From Megaleporinus macrocephalus (lineage: Eukaryota; Chordata; Actinopteri; Characiformes; Anostomidae), in assembly GCA_021613375.1 (NCBI GenBank), contig CM038720.1, positions 8,607,962 to 8,671,961 on the forward strand: a stretch of 64,000 nucleotides of DNA, read 5' to 3'. Positions 12,068 to 24,114 of the stretch are shown one piece after another (position 1 is the first letter of the stretch; each line of letters starts with the position of its first letter). A model generated the notes under the pieces. The model did not search any database. It worked only from the letters and a program-made list of their open reading frames with translations, and had not been told where the DNA came from. Made by a program: the position numbers and the translations under genes.

Positions 12068-12880
12068 ACTAACCGCGCTCACCTACTGATTTACTACTGA
12101 GTATTATACATACTAGCTGCGCTCACCTACTGATTTACTACTGAGTATTATACATACTAGCTGCGCTCACCTACTGATTTACTACTGAGTATTCAGACAT
12201 AGTAGCCGTGCTTGCCTACTGATTTACTACTGAGTATTCAGACATACTAGCCACGCTCGCCTACTGATTTACTACTGAGTATTCAGACATACTAGCCGCG
12301 CTCGCCTACTGATTTCACTACTGAGTATTCAGACATACTAGTCGTGCTTGCCTACTGATTTACTACTGAGTATTCAGACATACTAGCCGCGCTCGCCTAC
12401 TGATTTCACTACTGAGTATTCAGACATACTAGCCGCACTCACCTACTGATTTACTACTGAGTATTCAGACATACTAGCCGCGCTCACCTACTGATTTACT
12501 ACTGAGTATTCAGACATACTAGCCACGCTCGCCTACTGATTTCACTACTGAGTATTCAGACATACTAGCCGCGCTCGCCTACTGATTTACTACTGAGTAT
12601 TCAGACATACTAGCCACGCTCGCCTACTGATTTCACTACTGAGTATTCAGACATACTAGCCGCGCTCGCCTACTGATTTCACTACTGAGTATTCTACATA
12701 CTAGCCACGCTCGCCTACTGATTTCACTACTGAGTATTCAGATATACTAGCCACGCTCGCCTACTGATTTCACTACTGAGTATTCTACATACTAGCCACG
12801 CTCGCCTACTGATTTCACTACTGAGTATTCTACATACTAGCCGCGCTCGCCTACTGATTTCACTACTGAGTATTCTACAT
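12068..12880 (-). repeat. 45/46-bp CpG-rich satellite, left (inverted) array, about 18 copies
   Basis: Units read CTACTGATTTCACTACTGAG followed by TATTCAGACATACTAGCCGC-type sequence. This is the exact reverse complement of the unit in the 13,530-18,409 array. Variants differ mainly at CpG positions of the GCGCTCGCC block. Confidence 0.96.
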
Positions 12881-13529
12881 ACATACATACATAAAATTGG
12901 AGATATATGATTTTCATTGGACAGCGACGATACATACTTATAACACAATCTTCTCGTGATACGTGCAGGTCTGCAGAATTCCGGTTTCATTAAAGAATCC
13001 AGGCCCCGCTTTACACACCACAAGTGAGCAAACCAATCAGCATTCCTTCATGTAGATTCCCACTCCGCTCCAGAGGATCTGAGCAGCGAGATTACATTCT
13101 GTGATCTATACGCGCCTGAACATCTATATTTGAAAAATAGAACAGTGACCTAAATATTTATGCCTGCCTTCGGCTAATTTAGTTCTGGGTAGCCTTGTGA
13201 AGTCCTGTCACCCTCAGAAACATGGTCACCAGAGTACACGCCGTATTTGTAGGAAAGGTTTATAAAACTGAGCGGCGCTTATGATTAGGTATAAACTGTG
13301 AGTGCAGCGTTTTACCTGACGTTCCACGACTATCTGCTATGAAGCTGCAGGACTGGTTTCATGTGCTGTGTAGGAATAATATATACCCTTCCTTAATACT
13401 TGGTTTACTTTAGATTATTTTAAATATTAATGAATTTATTAATATTATCGATTTAATGACCAATCAGGCCAGTACGCTTTCCAGCGTTTGTCCCACATAA
13501 GGTGCGTCCAAAATCGCCAACCTGCCTAC
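12881..13529. other. Spacer between the inverted satellite arrays, with a MITE B end
   Basis: About 650 bp of apparently single-copy sequence. At 12,895-12,930 it contains TTTTCATTGGACAGCGAC, the terminus of MITE family B. The right edge reads GGTGCGTCCAAAATCGCC immediately before the second array starts. Confidence 0.8.
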
Positions 13530-16500
13530 TACTCAGTAGTGAAATCAGTAGGTGAGCGCGGCTAGTATGTCTGAATACTCAGTAGTGAAATCAGTAGGTG
13601 AGCGCGGCTAGTATGTCTGAATACTCAGTAGTAAAATCAGTAGGCGAGCGCGGCTAGTATGTCTGAATACTCAGTAGTGAAATCAGTAGGCGAGCGCGGC
13701 TAGTATGTCTGAATACTCAGTAGTGAAATCAGTAGGTGAGCGCGGCTAGTATGTCTGAATACTCAGTAGTAAATCAGTAGGCGAGCGCGGCTAGTATGTC
13801 TGAATACTCAGTAGTGAAATCAGTAGGTGAGCGCGGCTAGTATGTCTGAATACTCAGTAGTAAATCAGTAGGCGAGCGCGGCTAGTATGTCTGAATACTC
13901 AGTAGTGAAATCAGTAGGCGAGCGCGGCTAGTATGTCTGAATACTCAGTAGTGAAATCAGTAGGCGAGCGCGGCTAGTATGTCTGAATACTCAGTAGTGA
14001 AATCAGTAGGCGAGCGCGGCTAGTATGTAGAATACTCAGTAGTGAAATCAGTAGGCGAGCGCGGCTAGTATGTATAATACTCAGTAGTGAAATCAGTAGG
14101 CGAGCGCGGCTAGTATGTAGAATACTCAGTAGTGTAATCAGTAGGCGAGCGCGGCTAGTATGTAGAATACTCAGTAGTGAAATCAGTAGGCGAGCGCGGC
14201 TAGTATGTCTGAATACTCAGTAGTGTAATCAGTAGGTGAGCGCGGCTAGTATGTAGAATACTCAGTAGTGAAATCAGTAGGCGAGCGTGGCTAGTATGTC
14301 TGAATACTCAGTAGTGAAATCAGTAGGTGAGCGCGGCTAGTATGTAGAATACTCAGTAGTGAAATCAGTAGGCGAGCGCGGCTAGTATGTATAATACTCA
14401 GTAGTGAAATCAGTAGGCGAGCGCGGCTAGTATGTAGAATACTCAGTAGTGAAATCAGTAGGCGAGCGCGGCTAGTATGTAGAATACTCAGTAGTGAAAT
14501 CAGTAGGCGAGCGCGGCTAGTATGTCTGAATACTCAGTAGTGTAATCAGTAGGTGAGCGCGGCTAGTATGTAGAATACTCAGTAGTGAAATCAGTAGGCG
14601 AGCGTGGCTAGTATGTCTGAATACTCAGTAGTGAAATCAGTAGGTGAGCGCGGCTAGTATGTAGAATACTCAGTAGTGAAATCAGTAGGCGAGCGCGGCT
14701 AGTATGTATAATACTCAGTAGTGAAATCAGTAGGCGAGCGCGGCTAGTATGTATAATACTCAGTAGTGAAATCAGTAGGCGAGCGCGGCTAGTATGTAGA
14801 ATACTCAGTAGTGAAATCAGTAGGCGAGCGCGGCTAGTATGTAGAATACTCAGTAGTGAAATCAGTAGGCGAGCGCGGCTAGTATGTCTGAATACTCAGT
14901 AGTGTAATCAGTAGGTGAGCGCGGCTAGTATGTAGAATACTCAGTAGTGAAATCAGTAGGCGAGCGTGGCTAGTATGTCTGAATACTCAGTAGTGAAATC
15001 AGTAGGTGAGCGCGGCTAGTATGTAGAATACTCAGTAGTGAAATCAGTAGGCGAGCGCGGCTAGTATGTAGAATACTCAGTAGTGAAATCAGTAGGCGAG
15101 CGTGGCTAGTATGTAGAATACTCAGTAGTGAAATCAGTAGGCGAGCGTGGCTAGTATGTCTGAATACTCAGTAGTGAAATCAGTAGGCGAGCGTGGCTAG
15201 TATGTCTGAATACTCAGTAGTGAAATCAGTAGGCGAGCGCGGCTAGTATGTCTGAATACTCAGTAGTGAAATCAGTAGGCGAGCGCGGCTAGTATGTCTG
15301 AATACTCAGTAGTGAAATCAGTAGGTGAGCGTGGCTAGTATGTAGAATACTCAGTAGTGAAATCAGTAGACGAGTGCGGCTAGTATGTCTGAATACTCAG
15401 TAGTGTAATCAGTAGGCGAGCGAGGCTAGTATGTCTGAATACTCAGTAGTGAAATCAGTAGGCGAGCGCGGCTAGTATGTCTGAATACTCAGTAGTGAAA
15501 TCAGTAGGCGAGCGCGGCTAGTATGTCTGAATACTCAGTAGTGAAATCAGTAGGCGAGCGCGGCTAGTATGTCTGAATACTCAGTAGTGAAATCAGTAGG
15601 CGAGCGAGGCTAGTATGTCTGAATACTCAGTAGTGAAATCAGTAGGCGAGCGCGGCTAGTATGTCTGAATACTCAGTAGTGAAATCAGTAGGCGAGCGCG
15701 GCTAGTATGTAGAATACTCAGTAGTGAAATCAGTAGGCGAGCGCGGCTAGTATGTATAATACTCAGTAGTGAAATCAGTAGGCGAGCGCGGCTAGTATGT
15801 AGAATACTCAGTAGTGTAATCAGTAGGCGAGCGCGGCTAGTATGTCTGAATACTCAGTAGTGTAATCAGTAGGTGAGCGCGGCTAGTATGTAGAATACTC
15901 AGTAGTGAAATCAGTAGGCGAGCGTGGCTAGTATGTAGAATACTCAGTAGTGAAATCAGTAGGCGAGCGCGGCTAGTATGTATAATACTCAGTAGTGAAA
16001 TCAGTAGGCGAGCGCGGCTAGTATGTAGAATACTCAGTAGTGAAATCAGTAGGCGAGCGTGGCTAGTATGTAGAATACTCAGTAGTGAAATCAGTAGGCG
16101 AGCGTGGCTAGTATGTCTGAATACTCAGTAGTGAAATCAGTAGGCGAGCGTGGCTAGTATGTCTGAATACTCAGTAGTGAAATCAGTAGGCGAGCGCGGC
16201 TAGTATGTCTGAATACTCAGTAGTGAAATCAGTAGGCGAGTGTGGCTAGTATGTCTGAATACTCAGTAGTAAATCAGTAGGTGAGCGCGGCTAGTATGTC
16301 TGAATACTCAGTAGTGAAATCAGTAGGTGAGCGTGGCTAGTATGTAGAATACTCAGTAGTGAAATCAGTAGACGAGTGCGGCTAGTATGTCTGAATACTC
16401 AGTAGTGTAATCAGTAGGCGAGCGAGGCTAGTATGTCTGAATACTCAGTAGTGAAATCAGTAGGCGAGCGCGGCTAGTATGTCTGAATACTCAGTAGTGA

Positions 16501-18409
16501 AATCAGTAGGCGAGCGCGGCTAGTATGTCTGAATACTCAGTAGTGAAATCAGTAGGCGAGCGCGGCTAGTATGTCTGAATACTCAGTAGTGAAATCAGTA
16601 GGCGAGCGCGGCTAGTATGTCTGAATACTCAGTAGTGAAATCAGTAGGCGAGCGCGGCTAGTATGTCTGAATACTCAGTAGTGAAATCAGTAGGCGAGCG
16701 CGGCTAGTATGTAGAATACTCAGTAGTGAAATCAGTAGGCGAGCGCGGCTAGTATGTATAATACTCAGTAGTGAAATCAGTAGGCGAGCGCGGCTAGTAT
16801 GTAGAATACTCAGTAGTGTAATCAGTAGGCGAGCGCGGCTAGTATGTCTGAATACTCACTAGTGAAATCAGTAGGCGAGCGCGGCTAGTATGTAGAATAC
16901 TCAGTAGTGAAATCAGTAGGCGAGCGTGGCTAGTATGTCTGAATACTCAGTAGTGAAATCAGTAGGCGAGCGCGGCTAGTATGTAGAATACTCAGTAGTG
17001 AAATCAGTAGGCGAGCGCGGCTAGTATGTAGAATACTCAGTAGTGAAATCAGTAGGCGAGCGTGGCTAGTATGTAGAATACTCAGTAGTGAAATCAGTAG
17101 GTGAGCGTGGCTAGTATGTCTGAATACTCAGTAGTGAAATCAGTAGGCGAGCGTGGCTAGTATGTCTGAATACTCAGTAGTGAAATCAGTAGGCGAGCGC
17201 GGCTAGTATGTCTGAATACTCAGTAGTGAAATCAGTAGGCGAGCGCGGCTAGTATGTCTGAATACTCAGTAGTGAAATCAGTAGGTGAGCGTGGCTAGTA
17301 TGTAGAATACTCAGTAGTGAAATCAGTAGACGAGTGCGGCTAGTATGTCTGAATACTCAGTAGTGTAATCAGTAGGCGAGCGAGGCTAGTATGTCTGAAT
17401 ACTCAGTAGTGAAATCAGTAGGCGAGCGCGGCTAGTATGTCTTGTCTGAATACTCAGTAGTGAAATCAGTAGGCGAGCGCGGCTAGTATGTCTGAATACT
17501 CAGTAGTGAAATCAGTAGGCGAGCGCGGCTAGTATGTCTGAATACTCAGTAGTGAAATCAGTAGGCGAGCGCGGCTAGTATGTCTGAATACTCAGTAGTG
17601 AAATCAGTAGGCGAGCGAGGCTAGTATGTCTGAATACTCAGTAGTGAAATCAGTAGGCGAGCGCGGCTAGTATGTCTGAATACTCAGTAGTGAAATCAGT
17701 AGGCGAGCGCGGCTAGTATGTAGAATACTCAGTAGTGAAATCAGTAGGCGAGCGCGGCTAGTATGTATAATACTCAGTAGTGAAATCAGTAGGCGAGCGC
17801 GGCTAGTATGTAGAATACTCAGTAGTGTAATCAGTAGGCGAGCGCGGCTAGTATGTCTGAATACTCAGTAGTGTAATCAGTAGGTGAGCGCGGCTAGTAT
17901 GTAGAATACTCAGTAGTGAAATCAGTAGGCGAGCGTGGCTAGTATGTAGAATACTCAGTAGTGAAATCAGTAGGCGAGCGTGGCTAGTATGTATAATACT
18001 CAGTAGTGAAATCAGTAGGCGAGCGCGGCTAGTATGTAGAATACTCAGTAGTGAAATCAGTAGGCGAGCGTGGCTAGTATGTAGAATACTCAGTAGTGAA
18101 ATCAGTAGGCGAGCGTGGCTAGTATGTCTGAATACTCAGTAGTGAAATCAGTAGGCGAGCGTGGCTAGTATGTCTGAATACTCAGTAGTGAAATCAGTAG
18201 GCGAGCGCGGCTAGTATGTCTGAATACTCAGTAGTGAAATCAGTAGGCGAGTGTGGCTAGTATGTCTGAATACTCAGTAGTAAATCAGTAGGCGAGCGCG
18301 GCTAGTATGTCTGAATACTCAGTAGTAAATCAGTAGGCGAGTGTGGCTAGTATGTCTGAATACTCAGTAGTAAATCAGTAGGCGAGTGTGGCTAGTATGT
18401 CTGAATACT
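13530..18409 (+). repeat. 45/46-bp CpG-rich satellite, main array, about 107 copies
   Basis: Units contain ACTCAGTAGTGAAATCAGTA, then a GGCGAGCGCGGCTAG block, then TATGTCTGAAT (46 bp) or TATGTAGAAT / TATGTATAAT (45 bp). Spacing of 46 bp is visible from 13,561 to 13,607. The order of variants is itself repeated: the marker GACGAGTGCGG occurs at 15,369, 16,371 and 17,329, about 21-22 units apart. Most variation is C-to-T or G-to-A at CpG. There is no coding potential. Confidence 0.97.
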
Positions 18410-18474
18410 ATGTCTGAAATGATTTGGTAGCTACTATAAAAGCTTTTAAATCCAAAGCCTACTAAGCCTACTGA

Positions 18475-18520
18475 GTCAGTAGGTACTAGACTGGAGCAGT
18501 ACGTACTGCTGGAGTGGTGG
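18475..18520. other. Right cap of the satellite locus
   Basis: Near copy of 12,020-12,065 in the same orientation, with the palindrome CAGTACGTACTG at 18,497-18,508. 18,521-18,790 contains nothing recognised. Confidence 0.8.
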
Positions 18521-18792
18521 AGTAGTAGGCAGTTTCAGTGTACGAGTGTTTAGTATCCACTGGGATGCACTACATCCACCATCTTACCTGCTGCAAGACG
18601 TCAGACCACCACTGTAAACGTCCCACTATTCATTAAAAGCCCTCTTACTGACAGATTGAGATCCTGTTTGTGACTCTAAGCTGAGTTTGTGTCTGAATCT
18701 GTACTCAGACGGTGTCGAGCTGTAACTCAGAGAAGATGAATCAGGAGAACTTAATCATTGTTACCTCAGAAGTAGCTCTAACTTCTGTAGCA

Positions 18793-18842
18793 GCAGTTCA
18801 CCAGCAGTTCACCAGCAGTTCACCAGCAGTTCACCAGCAGTA
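18793..18842. repeat. 12-bp tandem repeat, about 4 copies
   Basis: Unit CAGCAGTTCACC repeated in a perfect short run. Confidence 0.9.
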
Positions 18843-18844
18843 TC

Positions 18845-19252
18845 ATATATATGTGTGTGTGTGTGGGTAAGTGTGAATGTGTGTGTATGTAGGTGTGTGT
18901 GGGTGAGTGTGAATGTGTGTGTATGTACGTGTGTGTGTCTGTATATATGTGTGTGTGGGTGAGTGTGAATGTGAATGTGTGTATGTATGTATGTATTTGT
19001 GGGTGAGTGTGAATGTGTGTATATAAGTGGTATGTGTGTGTATATATATGTGTGTGTGTGTGTGGGTAAGTGTGAATGTGTGTGTATGTAGGTGTGTGTG
19101 GGTGAGTGTGAATGTGTGTATACGTATGTGTGTGTGTGTATATGTGTGTGTGTATATGTGTGTGGGGGAGTGTGAATGTGTGTGTACGTATGTGTGTGTG
19201 TGTACATGTGTGTGGGGGAGTGTGAATGTGTATGTATGTATGTGTGTGTATG

Positions 19253-19290
<38 letters not shown>
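18845..19290. repeat. Compound (GT)n / GTGTGGGTGAGTGTGAATGT array
   Basis: About 450 bp of GT-rich sequence in which GGGTGAGTGTGAATGTG recurs between (GT)n and GTAT runs. The 250-residue His/Thr-rich open frame on the complementary strand is only a translation of the repeat. Confidence 0.95.
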
Positions 19291-19449
19291 CTCCTACTCC
19301 TGTGACCCAGATTAGCCCCATTATGCATGTCATACAGCTCATTATTACCAGGAGCATTAATTGCACACTGCTAGCATGCAGGAGGCTTCTGCTAAGGCGG
19401 GGAGGAGAATGAACACCCTGGATGCTCCAGTAGTGTCTTCTTCTTTTCC

Positions 19450-19470
19450 TTCTCTCTCTCCCTCTCTCTT

Positions 19471-19515
<45 letters not shown>
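19450..19515. repeat. (CT)n microsatellite
   Basis: A TC-rich run with a few interruptions at the start and a pure CT tract at its end. Confidence 0.93.
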
Positions 19516-19516
<1 letters not shown>

Positions 19517-20960
19517 GTTGCTCTGAAGCGGGTCAGGAACAAGAGTATTACTGGAGGCCACTAAGCTAACAGCTGTTGGTTCAGCGCACGCTTAGCCGTG
19601 ACTGTTTTCCCCTCTTTCAATCTCACCCCTCACAAAAGCCTCACTGTGGCGGATGGAAACAGATCCTCACCTCTTTCAGTGAAGGAGATAATCGCTTCAG
19701 AGGAATTTAATTTAATTTCCAGTGCCTTTGGCAGCGCACAGCCGAGCAACTCCCTCTTTTTGAGTTTACACAGACAAACTTTGGTCAGGGCTAGCGGGGT
19801 TAGCACGCTAGCACCTCAGGGACAGAGAGGGATAGTTTTGCCTCCTTCGTTCTTTGACTTTAGCACTTTGGTGGGTTTTTCCTCAAAGTAATTTTCCTCT
19901 GAGAAGCTGTCCTGGTGAGGTCCACGGTTCAAGGAGCGTATGAGATGTTCAGATTTAGGCTTTGATGCTAACGGCTAAAAACACCATGTTCCCCTCAGGC
20001 CTTTACAGTCATGTAGGCCTGACACACTCCTGCCATATGTTGGCATATAAATAATTGCAATTAACAATGTTAGTGCCTTAAGTGGCGATGAGCTTAATTC
20101 AGATGATACATTTATATTTTTCATGTATATGTTAAAACTTTGAATATTTGCCAGAAATATTTCTGCCTAGGCTTTACGAGTATGTTTAGTTCAACATTTA
20201 AGCAAGAACTATGCATTAATTATAAAACATGTAATTACACCAGGGGCACCCAAACTTTTGCGTACAACCATTAGTACTGGTAGTGGCCATTGGCTATTTT
20301 GCTTGCTAGCTGTTAATAATTCGTAGCTCCCAACTGCTCAAATAAACACTATACTCGCTGCTGCCATATAAAGGTCTACAGTCACTATTTGTTTGCTACA
20401 AAAAAAACCTAATATGCTTAGAAAAGCGTGTTGTGACATAATGTGATGTAATTTTATCACAATAGCGATAAAAATAGCCCGACCCTGCGTTTAAAAACCC
20501 TGGCATTTAGATGTCAGGTAGACTAACTTGATGTACGCAAATATATTACAAATATGGAATATTGCAATATTATGTTTTGTGATATTGAATTGATTCCCAA
20601 TTAACCCAGTACTGCTTTTTGATGAATAGCTTACAATCCAAGATTGGCGGTACACATTGGTTCCAACGTGTCCATGTGGCCCCCATGTAGGGCTTGACCT
20701 GGGATTTTGGATGGGTTGTGCTTGGGCCCCAAATGGGTCATAGCTCTGGGCCCCAATTATTCAGCAGTCATGGGTTCCAGCTGGATTACAGTTCTAGGCT
20801 CCAGTTGGGTTATAGCTCCACATTATAGCTCATATGGATCCCACTCGCAGCCCATCCTGACCCTAGTAGAGGCCTACATGGGCTAACATACAAGGGGGCC
20901 ACTGTGGAAATGATGGATACATTTTTGTGGGCCACACATGGGTTGCCTATTAAAAAATAT
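19516..20960. other. Single-copy-looking noncoding sequence
   Basis: 19,516-19,900 has balanced composition and may be conserved noncoding sequence. 20,530-20,680 resembles a decayed copy of dispersed family C (ATTATGTTTTGTGATATTGA). No gene was recognised. Confidence 0.5.
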
Positions 20961-20964
20961 CTAC

Positions 20965-21675
20965 ACACACTGTCTATTACAATACAGGAGCACTTTGTAG
21001 TTCTACATTTCAAGTCTGTAGTTGATCTGGTTCTCTGTATACTTTGTTTATCTTTTTTACTATGTCCTTTAATGGTCAGGAACCCCCCAGGACCTCCACA
21101 GAGCTGGTACTTTTAGGGAGTTGGATCATTCTAACACTGACATGGTGGTGGTGTGTTAGTGTGTGTTGTGCTGGTGTGAGTGGATCAGACAAAGCAGTGC
21201 TGCTCCTGGAGTGTTTAAACTCCTCAATGTCACTGCTGGACTGAGAATCGTCCACCAGACAGCAACATCCAGCCAACAGTGTCCTGTGGGCGGCGTCCTG
21301 TGTCCACTGATGAAGGACTAGAGAACACAAACTGTGCAGCAGCAGATGAGCTACTGTCTCTGACTTTACATCTACAAGGTGGACCAGCAAGTAGTAGGAG
21401 TGTCTAATAGAGTGGACAGTGAGTGGACACAGTGTTTAAACACTCCAGCAGTCCACCAATGCAATCCAATCACACCAGCACAACACACACTAACACACCA
21501 CCACCACGTCAGTCATTGCAGTGCTGAAAATGACCCACCACCCAAATAATAATGTGCTCTGTGGGGGTCCTAACTATTAAAGAACAAGGTAACAAAGTAT
21601 ACAGAGAATCAGATGGACTGTGGTTTGTAGTTGTAGAACTATGGTCAGTGGAGCTGATATACTGGACAATGAATG
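20965..21675. mobile_element. MITE family D, full-length copy with long inverted ends
   Basis: The left end carries GGTTCTCTGTATACTTTGTT and the right end its near reverse complement AACAAAGTATACAGAGAATC. The complementarity extends about 75 bp through GTAGTTCTACA / TGTAGAACTA-type blocks. Internal blocks include AGTGTTTAAACACTCC and GTGGGGGTCCT. Partial copies lie at 31,190-31,530 and 63,210-63,535. It is non-coding; the superfamily is not assigned. Confidence 0.8.
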
Positions 21676-21680
21676 TAGCT

Positions 21681-22224
21681 GTAAGGATTAGAGATGGGAC
21701 CGATCCGATACAATATCGGTATCGGGGCCGATATTGACGTAATTTAACGTATCGGATATCGGCCGAATGCGACCGATCCACTTACCGATTCTCTTTGGAA
21801 ACGCCGAACAGCAAAAAGGCTAGTATTTGTAAGGTGGATGTCCCAAGGGGTGGAACTACTCCAGCATCTTATAACACAACATTACTTGAAGTTGCTGCTG
21901 CTGCTGCTGATATTTAGCATACTAGAAAGGTTTTTGATACATAAGATGTTTATTTCAGTTTTGTGTTTTAAATATTTGATATAAAAGAAAACTATTGTGT
22001 TTGTATATGCCTTTGGAATGCATTTATATTAAATGCATGTGTGTACTCTTCTAAGTGCTGTGTCTATTTCAGCCTCATTATGTAACCTTAAACATAGTAC
22101 CAATGATAATAAACTAAAGAGCCCTATCAGTATTTGTATCGGTATCGGTATCGGTATTGGCAGTTATATATCGGTATCGGATCGGAACTGAAAAACACTG
22201 GATCGGCCCATCACTAGTAAGGAT
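21681..22224. mobile_element. hAT-type MITE with intact 8-bp target duplication
   Basis: A 528-bp element (21,689-22,216) begins TAGAGATGGGACCGATCC and ends with the reverse complement of TAGTGATGGGCCGATCC. It is flanked on both sides by GTAAGGAT (21,681-21,688 and 22,217-22,224). An 8-bp target duplication with a TAG/CAG-NGATGGG terminus is the hAT signature. Internal sequence near both ends is rich in TATCGG. No transposase is present, so it needed an outside source to move. Confidence 0.9.
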
Positions 22225-22229
22225 ATAAT

Positions 22230-23780
22230 CATCATCTGAATTTCTGTGATCGTGACAACCCTTTACCTTGACTGTGGACCACCGGGCTCGTGAGGAGATA
22301 CAGCTATTACTTGGACACCACAGTCTGGATCACGGTGCTCTCCTGGCCCCTCTTTTATGCCCGGTCCCGGTTTGAAAGGCGTCCGTGCTTGGCAGGCGCG
22401 TCTTTCACATTCTGCCTAATTATGCTGACTGCAAGTATTTTGTTTACGCTGGTTTTGTTAATAGCGGCCCTGCCGTTCGCTTCACGCCAGCTTCCGGCCC
22501 GTGCCAAGTGAGACGCTTCCTCCTGCCAGCTAATAGCTGCTTTTTGGCTGCTCGTTATCACTTCGCCGAACGCACGGGCCCTTCGTTCGATGAGAAATCC
22601 CTCATCATCCCCCTATTAATTAGGCCGGAGTAATACACTTTGTTATATCATCTGCGCTCCCTCTCCTGCGCTCATGTTATAAGCTTTAAAAAATGCTGGG
22701 TTGGGTTATTAGTTATGAATTGGATTCGGCTCCAGTAGTGCCGCTGGTTGGCGTGGTGGGCTACTGGATGGGGCCTTTTAAATCAGTTTGGGCCCTAAAT
22801 CCTCTGGTTTGGTGCCTTGTTCCCTAAACAGGGGCCTGTTGTAATCCTTAATGAATCAATTAGTCCGGGAGTCAGCGTTGTGGATCAGGCCGGCATCTCC
22901 GCTGACAAGGCGGGGAGGGGTTACCATGGCGACGCGGGGTGGCCAGACTCCGATTACGTCTGCTCGGACGAGCGCGGGGGAGGCGGCGGTGGCGACGGCG
23001 GTGGCGTAATCGGAAGCTTCCTCGCCGATGAAGGAAAACGAGTACGCACGTAAGGACAGCGAGCGCAATGCTTTTCTTATTGTGGCTGCTTTTCATTTAG
23101 CAAGAGGACCAACACGCTCCTCTCGTTCTGTCAACTCCAGCCACTCTGCTCATTTGGTAAGGCCCCCCCCCCCAGCATAGTGGGAGCTGTTTTGTATGCT
23201 ACTGGCTTTGATCTTCACTCAGCTGGATGGAGAGCCCCCCCCCAACCCAACCCGCTCTTGCTTATCAGCCTCTGGGCCCTATCAGTAGGCATTAACTATG
23301 GGTGACGTCAGCGTGCGGGCGCTCGGTTATTCGCAAGGGCACGGCCATCCTCCTCCGGCTCCCGCGACGGTCAGCGAGCTCTGTATTGGGCTCGCAGACA
23401 GAGAGCAGAGTGGATCCCACAGCTAAATTTAGCCCTCTGGTTTTAGGTGCAGATTAATACGGTGCGCTGGAAATGATGAGGGATGGCGGCTCTGCTGGGA
23501 GCTGGTGGCTTTTGGGTGATTGATTTAATGGAGACTGAGCGCTCTGGCAACTAAGTGTTCGAAAGGTTATCGCCGCCCCCCGTGCGTGACGACGTATGGC
23601 TGGTTATGTGGACCGGTGGCAGATGCAGTGTCAGGCAAGTTGTTGGCTTGAATTCATGCCACTCATCATGCCCTAAACTGGTGGCTTGTTCAGTTACTGC
23701 TGCAAAGTATTTGGTGACTGCTGTTAAACTGATGTGCTTCACTGGGCAAAAGCCAGAGACCACCTTCATATAGTTTATAT
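22230..23780. promoter_or_regulatory. GC-moderate single-copy block, candidate conserved noncoding element
   Basis: A long stretch with no recognisable repeat and balanced, complex composition. It contains homeodomain-type cores (CCTAATTATGC at about 22,415 and TATTAATTAGG at about 22,613) and CpG-rich patches at 22,900-23,050 and 23,290-23,400. No open frame has a family signature. If the CUEDC1 promoter is at about 5 kb this is in its first intron. The regulatory role is inference from composition only. Confidence 0.35.
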
Positions 23781-23784
23781 ATTG

Positions 23785-24035
23785 TCGATGTCCAATGAAA
23801 AACGAAATCTTAAAAATTACAACTTTACAGGAGAGGCCAAAAACATACTTTACTTTTAATGGAAGTCAATGGAACCAGAATTTTTTCCAAGCTATTTTGG
23901 AGCACTTCTTTTGGTCCATTCATCATGAAATTTACACACAATGTAAACGACCATTGGCGTGTTCTAATAATGTAGAAAACTCAAAATTGAGGAGATGCAT
24001 GTTTTTCATTGGACAGCGACAATATAGTTTATATT
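23785..24035 (+). mobile_element. MITE family B, copy 3 (best preserved ends)
   Basis: Begins TTGTCGATGTCCAATGAAAA and ends TTTTTCATTGGACAGCGACA, which are near inverted repeats. The internal blocks CAACTTTACAGGAGAG and GGTCCATTCATCATGAAATT match the other copies. Confidence 0.78.
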
Positions 24036-24114
24036 AACTGGAGTGGAGAAAACCTACTGCCCCAGATTGAGAGTGGTCATAGAAACCAGCAGTTGTCATG
24101 TCTAACCGATATAT

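Noticed and set aside
12068..18409. CRISPR-like regular repeats
   Set aside because: Units are contiguous with no unique spacers, and the context is a vertebrate genome; this is satellite DNA.
18809..19561. 250-codon His/Thr-rich open frame on the minus strand
   Set aside because: Pure translation of the GT-rich array and the flanking CT repeat; no stop codons occur because the dinucleotide repeat cannot form them in that frame.
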